This document shows, piece after piece, positions 1-8,022 of a DNA stretch of 22,140 nt. A model generated the notes under the pieces. The model worked only from the letters and a program-made list of their open reading frames with translations. It did not search any database and was not told the origin of the DNA. The position numbers and the translations under genes were made by a program. Where the stretch lies: NCBI GenBank assembly GCA_003427395.1, contig BFEA01000127.1:2241518-2263657 (forward strand), read 5' to 3'. Every line of letters begins with the position of its first letter. Positions within the stretch are counted from its first letter, which is position 1. This DNA is from Chara braunii. Its lineage: Eukaryota > Streptophyta > Charophyceae > Charales > Characeae.

Positions 1-260
1 GTTCGGGCGTTCAGGTTCGGGCATTCGTCCCGTCCCAAACGCCGGTTACCCTGAGTACAACTATATAAACATTATTCAAAATTATTTGTAGTCTGTAATT
101 CTCACGTCTCTATATTGCCTGTCTTGTTGCAGGGTATGAATAATTTTCTCAGGTATTTTTTCCACCACACCCCTTCCTTCCCGTTCAGAATGTTGTCTAC
201 CACTTCCCTCAACCTTTTTCCTTTCTATTTTTTCTCACCCTCACAATCACTACACTAGTG

Positions 261-310
261 TTTTTTTTTTTTTTTTTTTTTTTTTTTCGTACCCCCAATT
301 TTTTTTTTTG
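261..310. repeat. poly-T tracts (27 nt plus about 10 nt)
   Basis: A 27-nt run of T at 261-287 is followed after 13 nt by another run of about 10 T. A long T run can be a reversed poly-A tail of a minus-strand retroposon, or simple microsatellite expansion. No target-site duplication was recognised, so the origin stays open. Confidence 0.85.
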
Positions 311-403
311 GATTTCAAGTTTTTTTCTATACAATCTTAAAGAAATCAGATATCCTTTCACATCTCGACGCATAAAGAAGAGAAAGAAAGAATAATGGAT
401 ACA

Positions 404-433
404 GGGGGGGGGGAGGAGGAGGAGGGGGAAGGG
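404..433 (+). repeat. poly-G / GGA tract, G-quadruplex-prone
   Basis: Ten consecutive G are followed by GGA repeats, a five-G run and a GGG. At least four G-runs lie within 30 nt on the plus strand, which fits intramolecular quadruplex formation. Function is unknown; such tracts are also common assembly and sequencing trouble spots. Confidence 0.7.
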
Positions 434-814
434 TGTTAGCGACCAACAAACAAACCAAGAACATAAATGACATTGTTAAACAAGCAAATCATAATTCACC
501 AAACACACTACTAAAAGCAAACATCACATCTCAAGAATCAAAGGAATCAAACAACACAACCATCAAACACTCCAAGGTTGTCTCTTTGTCGACTTATCTG
601 ATTCAAATGCACAAAACCAATAAAATTAATTAAGACATTCCCAAATTATAATCGGTTAAAACATCTGCTTGTAAATCAAGAAAATCAAACTCACTACCAA
701 TTAAATATCTAAATAACGAAGGATGACCTTTCAAAAAAAAAACAAGAAAAAAACATGAATGATGTAGAATAAAACCAATGCACTACGCCTAATCTTAATT
801 AAATGTCTGTGCAG

Positions 815-1648
815 ATGGACCCCTGACTCAACACTTTTCTAGCTGCATCCGAGCCTCAATTTGTAATCGGAGTTGAAGTGTATGTTGTCCTCCCCATACT
901 TCCACCAACTTTCACACCTGCAAAAATCCTTGATTGCGTCAACCCTCTCTCTCAAAACCTTAACGAACTACTTTTCAATGTTCAGACACATACAACATAG
1001 AAACCCATAGAGTACATGTCCATGCTATAAAGTTAATACGAAGAACAATCAGTATGGAAGTCTACTTTCGCCTCTCCTTGCTACTACTCTTAGGTTGAAG
1101 CATACATACGCTTCCTTGATATCAACATAAACTACTCTTACTATCCCATTGACAAAGTTTTCACCGCTGACTTTAGCTCAAGAGTGACATCAGTGGCAAA
1201 GGACTGCATCAAACCACTCATCACCAAGTCCGTCAAGCAAGTGCTCAACAAGGCCATCAAGAAGGGCATGGACAAGATCGTACCAATCATCAAGTGTGAA
1301 TATAACTACTGCATGAGCCTCGTCAGACGTGATGCTCATAGGTAAGAAAGGGTCGTCGCCCGATTTTATATTCATCACCCCCAGACTGCCAATAGATCCA
1401 TGTCGTTTGTGTTGAGGAACTTATCTTCATATTGTGTTTTATCCTGCAGATTGGGCATCCAAGAGTCGAAATATTCATCATATCGGAAGAAGGATGAACA
1501 CCCCAAAACCGAAGATGGCAGGAGGTCATCATCCAAGCGTCACTACAAAAACGGCAAGGGCAGGGGTTACGATTACTGCAGAAACCACCCTCAACTTCAG
1601 ATCTCTGTCTCGCTACCTTCACACTACAAGAGCACCCATCTTAATTGA
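815..1648 (+). pseudogene. Gag-like ORF of the DIRS-like element (nonsense-riddled, spliced)
   Basis: One frame runs from ATG 815 (context gcagATGG) with stops at 824, 998, 1028, 1034 and 1091. It is then open to an exon end at 1341, resumes after a 108-nt intron at 1450, and ends with TGA at 1646-1648. Each of the five stops differs by a single C-to-T from CGA, CAG or CAA. The recognisable N-terminal text includes LAASEPQFVIGVEVYVVLP. The second exon encodes a very basic tail with KRHYKNGKGRGYDYCRNHP, as expected for a nucleic-acid-binding Gag C terminus, but without a complete CCHC zinc knuckle. The assignment as Gag rests on position before RT and on the basic tail; sequence homology is not recognisable by eye. 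Confidence 0.5.
1342..1449 (+). other. Predicted spliceosomal intron in the gag-like ORF
   Basis: The donor is AG|GTAAGA at 1341/1342 and the acceptor is a pyrimidine-rich stretch ending CCTGCAG at 1449. Removal of 108 nt joins two open segments in the same reading frame, with the codon AGA split across the junction. Without splicing the upstream segment stops at the TAA of the donor (GG TAA). Frame preservation plus consensus ends make this a reasonable prediction, though an intron inside a retrotransposon is unusual. Confidence 0.5.
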
Positions 1649-2879
1649 GAAATCCGGATAACTTCTTCTCCGCCTCCCCACACTATTTTTATAATTGGTC
1701 CCTTCTACTCTCTTCATCCTCCAAAAGATATTCTCACTTAGTCTTTCAATGGATCCGTCACAATGTTAAACTTCAGTTCAAGGACTCGGACACTTCCCAC
1801 ATTCCAACCTCAAAAGTTATAGAAGTTGGAAGAATGGTAGAATCAGTTTTTCTTGCATCCCGTTTTAAGCAAGTCCTCAAACTGAACTCCTCTCCCCCTC
1901 TCATCATACCTAATCACAACAACCCCCCTCACCACATAAACTTCATCTCATCAACAGTCTCACAACTTCTCTCCTCAAAAGTCATAGAACCCTCATCGCA
2001 TCCCATAGTAATCAACCCTGTTTTTGCAACAGAGAGCTCTTCCAAAACTTGTTTCATACTTGTCGTCCGCTTCATCAATCTTTTCTCCGCTTTCCCTCCT
2101 TTTTACTACGAATCAATCGACAACGCTACTGCTCATCTATCTGGATCACCAACTAAGGACTTTCTCACATGTTTTGACATTAAAAATAGTTATTACCATA
2201 TTCCAGTCCAACCCATCTAGCGACCTTATCTTGCCTTTCGTTAAAATGGTTTCAAAACTATCAATTCACAATACCCTTCTTTGGAATTTTCTCTGTTTGC
2301 TAGATTTTTACGACAGTAATGCACGAAATCATGGTTGAACTTCGTATTCGCAATGTCCTTGCCACATCTTACATTAATGATTTTGCGATCGTCAACAGAG
2401 ACCTACCCTTACTTCTATGATAATCATTCAATTACGTCGCTCTACTCCATAACCTTGGTTTTTTCCTTAGTACCCACAAATGTTTTTGTCTTCCATCTTA
2501 ATCCATACGTTTTCTAGGATTCACCTTGGACTCCCATTCCAAATGAATAAGAGTCCCTGAAGACAAAATTCAAAAGATAATTTGTCTCATCCAATCCTCC
2601 TCGAACCCTTACAGCAGAACACTCGCTAAACTAGTTGGAAAACTCATTTCCCTATCCAAAGCTTTCCTACCTACCCATCTCTACCTTTCATCATTACATG
2701 AAGTCATTTCGCCTTCCAACTGGGATTCCCCTATCCAAATCTCGGATAAACTTATCCACGATCTTATTGTGGTGGATCTCTCACCTACCTCACCTCCTAG
2801 GAAGACTCTAGACCGTTTGCCCCGCTTCCTTATCCATATTTACAGATACTTCAGCAACTCAAATCGAAGCAATCGTTAA
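1645..2879 (+). pseudogene. DIRS-type reverse transcriptase (frameshifted, catalytic Asp lost)
   Basis: The first part (1645-2220, 191 codons, beginning next to the gag stop in the -1 frame, with no ATG at that point) contains hallmarks of DIRS reverse transcriptases: VIEPSSHPIVINPVF, then PPFYYESID, then LTCFDIKNSYYHIPVQP, where FDIKNSYYHI is RT motif A. After TAG 2218, TAA 2242 and TAA 2317 the frame shifts. VMHEIMVEL leads to SYINDFAIVN (2367 onward), the YxDD box with its first Asp read as Asn. HNLGFFLSTHKCF and FLGFTLDS follow, then a clean DIRS thumb region IRVPEDKIQKIICLIQSSSN and LAKLVGKLISLSKAFLP, ending at TAA 2877-2879. The product would synthesise element cDNA; this copy cannot. 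Confidence 0.85.
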
Positions 2880-3408
2880 CCCTCTTCACAACGAACCAAA
2901 CACTTTTAACCAATGTTTACCTCAAACATTGCTAAACTCATCTTCCACTCACAAAAAACTTTTCGCCATCCTAGAAACATTATGATTTCTTACTTCTACT
3001 CACCCCCATCTTCTTTCCTCACCCTCAATCATGTTTCACTCTGACATCCAGAGTGCTACAACTCTTCTATTAAGAATGAAGTCAACTGACCAGTCCTTCA
3101 ATCCATGGTTATGCAACATCGCCTCCATCCTACTCCTCTTCGACTCTCTCCTCAGTCCTGTCTGAATACCTAAAACGCTGAATACAACAGTTGACTCCAT
3201 ATAAAAAATCGAGGATAACAAGGATTAGGGCTTAGTAGGCCACATAAAGGTCGAAATCTTCTCTCGCATAGGTGCACCAACAATTGACATTTTCACATCC
3301 GACTATCATCACGTTTGTCCAATCTTTGTCTCCAAAAATTGGTCAACCAAAGCTTCTCAAATAAACGCTCTCTCAATAGACTACAATTTGCTACCATCCC
3401 TTCCCTAG
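2839..3408 (+). pseudogene. DIRS-type RNase H and C-terminal segment (nonsense mutations)
   Basis: It overlaps the end of the RT part in another frame and begins with IFTDTSATQIEAIVNP, matching the first catalytic Asp strand of RNase H. SSSTHKKLFAILETL follows, equivalent to the Glu helix, though the usual ELLA is KLFA here, and then MFHSDIQSATTLLLR, equivalent to the sDN strand with the usual Asn replaced by Ile. The post-RNase H region typical of DIRS polyproteins follows: IFSRIGAPTIDIFTSDYHH and ASQINALSIDYN. In-frame stops lie at 2983, 3163, 3202 and 3226. Those at 3163 and 3226 fit Trp codons converted by G-to-A, and 2983 fits Arg CGA converted by C-to-T. The frame ends at TAG 3406. It lies directly downstream of RT and just before the convergent recombinase. 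Confidence 0.75.
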
Positions 3409-3531
3409 CGCTGAATTTTCCCAACTACTGCACTTTTACATCACACTCTCTCTAAGGCACTCGCCAACTCAGTCTCCTAGCTTCTCATATTACCTTCATC
3501 GCAACGCACGACCTGGTAAGCCCGCATTCTC

Positions 3532-4140
3532 TCACTCAACATTATCCACCGCTTCACCATCCCCGAATCCAGATTCTCCTGCCTTCCCAGCCCTAGGGTC
3601 CACTTCATCCCCCCCAACCTTGCAATCCTCGAACTCACAACAATTTGCTTCTCCACTTAAAGTCCCCTCACTCCTCCTTTTCCACCCACGACGAATCTCA
3701 TATCCATACCTCATAAACGTTCCCACACTACTCCACGTTCTCTGCCTCATCATCTCACCCAGACTCCAACCCTCCTTTATTCCTGCCTGTACTCCCCCAA
3801 TCCGGAGGCTGTGTCCACTTTCCCTTTCATAAACTCCCGCCTCCTCAAACCACTTCTCTATACGCTTGTTAAAACCAACACCGCTTATTAGACCATCACC
3901 ACGCATCATTTGAAACAAGTAAGCTCTCCTTATATCTTTCCCTAACTGATCATAACTCCTTTACAATTCCGGAAGTCATCCGAAGAAAGTCTCCTCTTCC
4001 CCTTTTGGGTCTCTCAACCTTATCATAAATCTTACACCATGATGATCAGTTTTTTTCGTAACCTCGCCGCACAACCCTTTGTTGAATATCAATCTCCTTA
4101 TATTGCAATCGCAATCCCTCGGCACAACGCTGCCAACTCT
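3532..4140 (-). pseudogene. Tyrosine recombinase (YR) of the DIRS-like element
   Basis: The best-preserved part is a 128-codon open segment (3918 down to stop 3532). Residues 35-42 read GHSLRIGG, the conserved H-x-L-R box with H36 and R39. RQRTWSSVGTFMRYGY follows at residues 58-73: W62 fits the H/W position, and Y71 is the candidate nucleophile with Y73 as an alternative. Upstream on the same strand but broken by stops are MIRLRDPKGEEETFFG (about 3985-4030) and KDIRRAYLF, resembling the N-terminal half of the catalytic domain. The enzyme would integrate circular cDNA by site-specific recombination through a 3'-phosphotyrosine link. It is transcribed towards the RNase H gene, with about 120 nt between their stops. 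The arginine box I region is not intact. Confidence 0.75.
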
Positions 4141-4523
4141 CCCATAAGTACAAAAACACCCTCCATCCCGTCAATATTCTCACCTTCTAATATGCTCTAG
4201 CACCCTCTTTAATTTTTGCCATCTCAGAGGCCGCGCAAACTCTTCAACCACACCTCTATGCAACGAATACTCTCGACAAGCTCTGTGGAAAGCTCGCACC
4301 TTGCTACTCTAGCAAGGATCCCCTTCCCCATCTCTTCCAAGCAATTAAAAACAAGCACATAAGCAAATCACTGCTGCATCTACAGTGGATGGAGATACAA
4401 GCGGGAGACCTTCAACATCGCAAATTTGACACCGACTTTCCACCTCAACAAGCTACTGGCTGCTAAAGAAGGACAACACATCCAAGTCAATACAAGCCAT
4501 ACAATCTCTTCCAACTTGTTCCG
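4141..4523. other. Flank between retrotransposon and first 4.1 kb repeat
   Basis: Nothing clearly codes here. The minus strand between about 4140 and 4400 has short open fragments that could be the decayed N terminus of the recombinase. Similarity to the second 4.1 kb repeat starts abruptly at 4524; the preceding bases do not match those before 17655. Confidence 0.4.
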
Positions 4524-4978
4524 CTGTCGCGCGCTTCGGTCCGGCACTGCACATGGCAGCGCGAGACCCTCTCGGCCGCGTCACGCAGGAGTTGGACCAA
4601 CCTCGCCACGAACACACAAATGGAGCTTCCTTAGGCCGCTCCGGCCGAGTGCGCCAGCCATACCTCTCGCGAGCCCCTACGACAGGATAGGGCCTACGCG
4701 AGGCACAACTTACCTCCACCTTACGGGAGCTGTCACCTCCCTTCGGTGGGCGTATCCCCGCTGAGCTACCAGTCCACAGTACGAAAGCTGATCAGTTGTA
4801 ATTGCAGAGGTGGACCAGCCGAGGGCGTTTCTCGTTCGCTGTAGCATAGGGGGTACGCGCAGTAATATGCCTATCGGACCCGCACGCGAGCCGACATCTT
4901 GGGGGGCGGAAGTCCCAAGCGCGGCCCGACGTGGGTCGACTAGGACGCATCCCACACACCACGCGCACACCACTTTAC

Positions 4979-5032
4979 GAACACAAAAATAAAACACACA
5001 CACACGCACACGAAACGACACAACACAAACAA
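4979..5032 (+). repeat. CA-rich microsatellite in copy A
   Basis: An imperfect (CA)n tract with CGCACACG and CAACACAAAC interruptions, following aacacaaaaataaaa. The same tract occurs in copy B at 18110-18163 with small changes. It makes the opposite strand appear open and Val/Cys/Phe-rich, which explains a spurious minus-strand frame there. Confidence 0.8.
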
Positions 5033-5212
5033 TACGAGAACGCTCCTAGCCCCTCGGTAACCATCCCATAACTTTCCGACGCGGAAATCGGATAGGCGTC
5101 GCGCGCGAGATTTAGTAAAAAACTGCGCGGACGCAGGGAACTCATATCGACTAGCAATGCGAACGTAGGCAAGCAGTCGTGATGATGGCGTACCATGTAG
5201 TACCCATACTCG

Positions 5213-5350
5213 CGCGACCCTCGTTAATCTCGAGGGTCGCGTTCGACACTCAAGTGTCGGCTGACACGTGCCTTGAGGGTTAATCTCTCGACGCTGGACA
5301 ACCGCTATGCGCGGTTGAAGACCACACACCCTCTTCTGCACTTGTGCAGA
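5213..5350 (+). ncRNA. Cluster of stem-loops, copy A (possible structured RNA)
   Basis: Four perfect or near-perfect hairpins lie in 138 nt. The first is 5213-5223/5231-5241, 11 bp with loop ttaatct. The second is cgacac/gtgtcg at 5244-5259, with loop tcaa. The third is caaccgc/gcggttg at 5299-5305/5311-5317, with loop tatgc. The fourth is tctgcac/gtgcaga at 5335-5350, with a 2-nt spacer. The third stem is caaccgt/acggttg in copy B, a compensatory change. The other stems vary: one pair is lost in stem 1 and one in stem 2 of copy B. Whether it is transcribed is unknown; it could also be DNA cruciforms. Confidence 0.45.
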
Positions 5351-5546
5351 GCGGGAAGTACATAGGTCCATACCTGTGGTGACAGTCCTTTCTTGCGGCC
5401 CTGGGGCTAAGTCCTATTCCGGGCCTGGGCAAAAGTCAAGGAGTTTGACTTTGACGGCTGCCATGGACTACAACGTCCAACTATAAAAAATACTAAGAGG
5501 CAAGGGTAAAAAGGGAATCCCCCTTTTCTCTCAAGACACAATCTGG

Positions 5547-5615
5547 TTAACCCTTATGCTCAATTACAGTAGGCCTCCCAAATACTCAGGGCACTTATAA
5601 GTATATAAGGGTTAA
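5547..5615. repeat. 11-bp inverted repeat TTAACCCTTAT/ATAAGGGTTAA, copy A
   Basis: The left arm is 5547-5557 and the right arm 5605-5615, with a 47-nt spacer that holds a shorter acttataagt palindrome. Both arms are unchanged in copy B (18673-18683 and 18731-18741), although the spacer differs at several bases. Role unknown. Confidence 0.7.
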
Positions 5616-6289
5616 TTATATAGGACGATCACTTCTCACAGTCACAGTAAGGCTCCTCTTAGCCATATATGTATGTAATCGCAGACAATCACATCCAAAG
5701 TCCGAATCACAGACGCACCTGCAATCACATCAAAGATTCAACCAAAAGTCCACGCACTACGCGGGGTCAACTTCAACCATTCCCTGCGCTCATACCCCTN
5801 GCTTTAGCCATACAAACCTCACTCTTGTGCAACTNCCCAAAATAAATGCTCAGTACTTTTCTTAAATGNCCATTCAATAAAGTCCGGGTAAAAACACAAT
5901 GAAACAATCCAAACCACAGGGCTAAAGNCTTTAGGTTGAGTGNCAAGAGTGAATTNGAGTTNAATCGTANACCGANGAATCGACAACCGACNTGTTNTCA
6001 NTGATAACAGAAGATGATCCTTGTGGATCAAGNTGAAACTAGTCNAAGTCCTGAATCAAACGGTCNAGAGGACNTGTAACACAAGANAGGTCAATNCCCA
6101 GGCTAATTCTATAAGTCNATGNAGAATAATCCCCATATCACGATCTCACTNAAATCATCCTAATTAACTAAGCCTAAGTCTACNTTTAAGCAGTNNCCAA
6201 AGCAAAGGTNGACCCTGGCATAATCTCCCCTATANAGATTGGACTGCCNGAATCNCCACCTGTCAAAATATAANCCATCTCNTTTAAAC

Positions 6290-6590
6290 TAAGGAAATTT
6301 CGGCAGCGNTNNCCGTAGGNAAAGTTCCTTTTCAGAATTTATNTCTGCCCAAATATGAAAACAGAAATAGTNNTTGACTTTNCAAAGCCCAACTTTGTCT
6401 AACTCCNNNATTTANCAAAAATTTGGGCAGCACTCCCTTTAGAGAAGGAGACTTTCCAGATTTTTACTANGTCGTATATGAACTTTAGACAAGCTGAACT
6501 TTGAAAAGTCAANATTTTGACTNACTCCTTNGAGTTGCAGAAATTTNGGCAGCGCTTCCCNTAGAGAAAGTNGCTTACCAAAATTTATAN
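6290..6590 (+). repeat. About 123-nt tandem repeats forming nested hairpins, copy A
   Basis: The phrase aaatttNggcagcgcttccc recurs in variant form at 6295, 6419 and 6541 (spacing 124 and 122). Unit 2 folds with outer stem aaaaatttgg (6417-6426) against ccagattttt (6456-6465), with one G-U pair. Unit 3 folds with aaatttNgg (6541-6549) against ccaaaattt (6578-6586), with an inner agcg-ctt stem. Unit 1 pairs aaggaaattt (6291-6300) with aaagttcctt (6321-6330), 9 of 10. N symbols inside loops limit precision. The copy B equivalent is at about 19416-19716. Confidence 0.55.
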
Positions 6591-6881
6591 AAAGCCAANT
6601 ANAANAGAAGACCTNANAAAATGCAAGAATCGATCTAAGTAAAAAACTTTGCCCATAAAATGCAGGAATTGAACTAACTCCTATCGCTCTAGCACGTGGC
6701 GAGCAACNACAACAACTACCTGTCAAACTGAAACTCANACCAAGTAGTAGCCTCCCTCAGTCACATGCAGGTCAAACCACAAAGGTAAGTACTCTCGCCA
6801 CCCCAAGTTAAACTTTGCAAACAATAGTTCGTAATCTCTCGATGTTTTATTCCCTTATACCCAGCTTACATAGGGTATGAA

Positions 6882-7706
6882 GTCAAACCGTCCAATCTTA
6901 TGGAACGTGCCTGACTCAGCCATTAAATATACACGAACAGGTTGCACAACTACTTCTCTCTTCTTTTGGGCGTATGACTAAGCCGTTCATCTTAGAAACA
7001 AGGCTTAATCGCCTTGAGCTGTTTAATATCCAGATTATATATACCTCTCTGAACTTAATGTTCAAACATTGGGCATAGGACTGAGCCGTTCATCTTAGAA
7101 CAAGGCCCAGCCTGCCCAGGGTCACCTTAAATTATACTCTTAGTTATACTCTCTTTACGTCATGATAAGCTATAACCAGGTCGTCCAATCTTATGGAACC
7201 CATGCCTGGCTAGCCTGTTCATATATAGGATAACATAAAAATATAGCCAAATTTTAATCTTTTGGGTTCCAGCATGTGTGAGGCATTGGGCCAGACCGTC
7301 CAATCTTATGGAACATATCTGGTCCTCTGCCAGGTTCGTTGCTCTCTGATCCACTGTGTACGGCGTTAGCCCAAGGCCGTGCAATCTTATGGACATGCCC
7401 TGCCCTCAGCGAGAATTAGTCCCTCAGAATGAAACAGGAAGGGGATGAGCCGTCCAATCTTATGAACTTGCTCAGACCTCCTCGACAAAAAACAAAAGAA
7501 ACAGAACCAAACTCCAACCAAACATGGCAACCAAACCCTCCAATCTTATGGTACAGATTTGGCCCCTGAAAAGTCAACCACAGTCAAACCCTCACAATTN
7601 AGAGCAATNAGACCGTCCAATCTTATGNAACTTGTCTGATTCNNCATGCAGCTCAAAAATAAAACACAGCGGTCAGGCCGTCCAATCTTATGGAACATGC
7701 CTGACC
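6882..7706 (+). repeat. Array of ten covarying hairpins around a conserved ATCTTA loop, copy A
   Basis: The units share the core gtccaatcttatggaac, shortened to gttcatcttagaac in units 2 and 3. The core folds into an inner stem around the invariant hexaloop atctta. Outer stems differ but pair: H1 6882 gtca/tgac; H2 6979 taagcc/ggctta; H3 7081 ctgagcc/ggcccag (one mismatch); H4 7176 ccagg/cctgg; H5 7288 gggccaga/tctggtcc (one G-U); H6 7372 caaggc/gccctg (one mismatch); H7 7446 tgagc/gctca; H8 7531 ccaaa/tttgg; H9 7606 aatNagac/gtctgatt; H10 7671 ggtcaggc/gcctgacc. Start-to-start spacing is 97, 102, 95, 112, 84, 74, 85, 75 and 65. Sequence between units is unrelated. The array is non-coding on both strands. 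Function is unknown; protein-bound RNA or DNA elements are possible. Confidence 0.8.
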
Positions 7707-8022
7707 CCATAAGACCCTGCCAGCCTCAGGCAAACCACCTTTTTCCCATCCTTCCCCCAGATGCAACCCCTTCTTGTTCACAGTCCGCGTTCAGGCAATC
7801 ATCAAAACTGAAACTGTGATTTCACATACATTCCTTTACTTGATCTGAGTTATCTCTTGTCAATCAAACCAAAGTCAAAGTAGGGGTGCATACAGTATAC
7901 TCAGTCAAACATAGCAGGACGTACAGGTAGGGGTTATACCAGGGTATATAGAGGGAAAGCAAATGGTTACCTTTCAATTCCCTGCCTCCAGAGCTCCTCC
8001 TGAGTTCCGGCGGAGCTCCCAC

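Larger units (their letters stand above)
1..814. other. AT-rich stretch without a supported gene
   Basis: I see no convincing coding region here. The left edge (1-30) is GC-rich and carries two near-copies of gttcgggc(g/a)ttc in direct repeat. The rest is AT-rich with homopolymer tracts. A 66-codon open frame at 433-633 is composed almost entirely of A-rich codons (K, N, T, S, I), shows no recognisable motif and is best treated as chance. The stretch leads into the first methionine codon of the gag-like frame at 815 and may include the 5' end of that retrotransposon, but no terminal repeat could be recognised by eye. Confidence 0.5.
815..4140 (+). mobile_element. Degenerate DIRS-like tyrosine-recombinase retrotransposon
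   Basis: The order is a gag-like frame, reverse transcriptase, RNase H plus the C-terminal segment typical of DIRS polyproteins (all plus strand), then a tyrosine recombinase on the minus strand. No DDE integrase, protease or LTRs were seen inside it. DIRS elements use a tyrosine recombinase instead of an integrase and make no target-site duplication. The convergent recombinase gene is unlike DIRS-1 itself; as I recall, it is an arrangement described for kangaroo of Volvox. Every gene carries stops or frameshifts, so the copy is dead. Boundaries are those of the recognisable coding parts; the split direct or inverted termini were not found. Confidence 0.8.

Noticed and set aside
404-433. Telomeric repeat
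   Set aside because: The tract is poly-G and GGA with no regular telomere unit.
433-633. 66-codon frame rich in Lys, Asn, Thr and Ser
   Set aside because: Composition follows the A-rich DNA; no motif or supporting signals.
3620-3832. Plus-strand 70-codon frame opposite the recombinase
   Set aside because: It is the shadow of the better supported minus-strand tyrosine recombinase.
4710-5021. Minus-strand 103-codon frame kept open in both repeat copies (also 17841-18152)
   Set aside because: It runs through the CA microsatellite and differs at several residues between copies without sign of purifying selection; openness is explained by composition.
6882-7706. CRISPR array
   Set aside because: Repeats are hairpins with changing stems, spacing is irregular (65-112 nt) and the context is eukaryotic.
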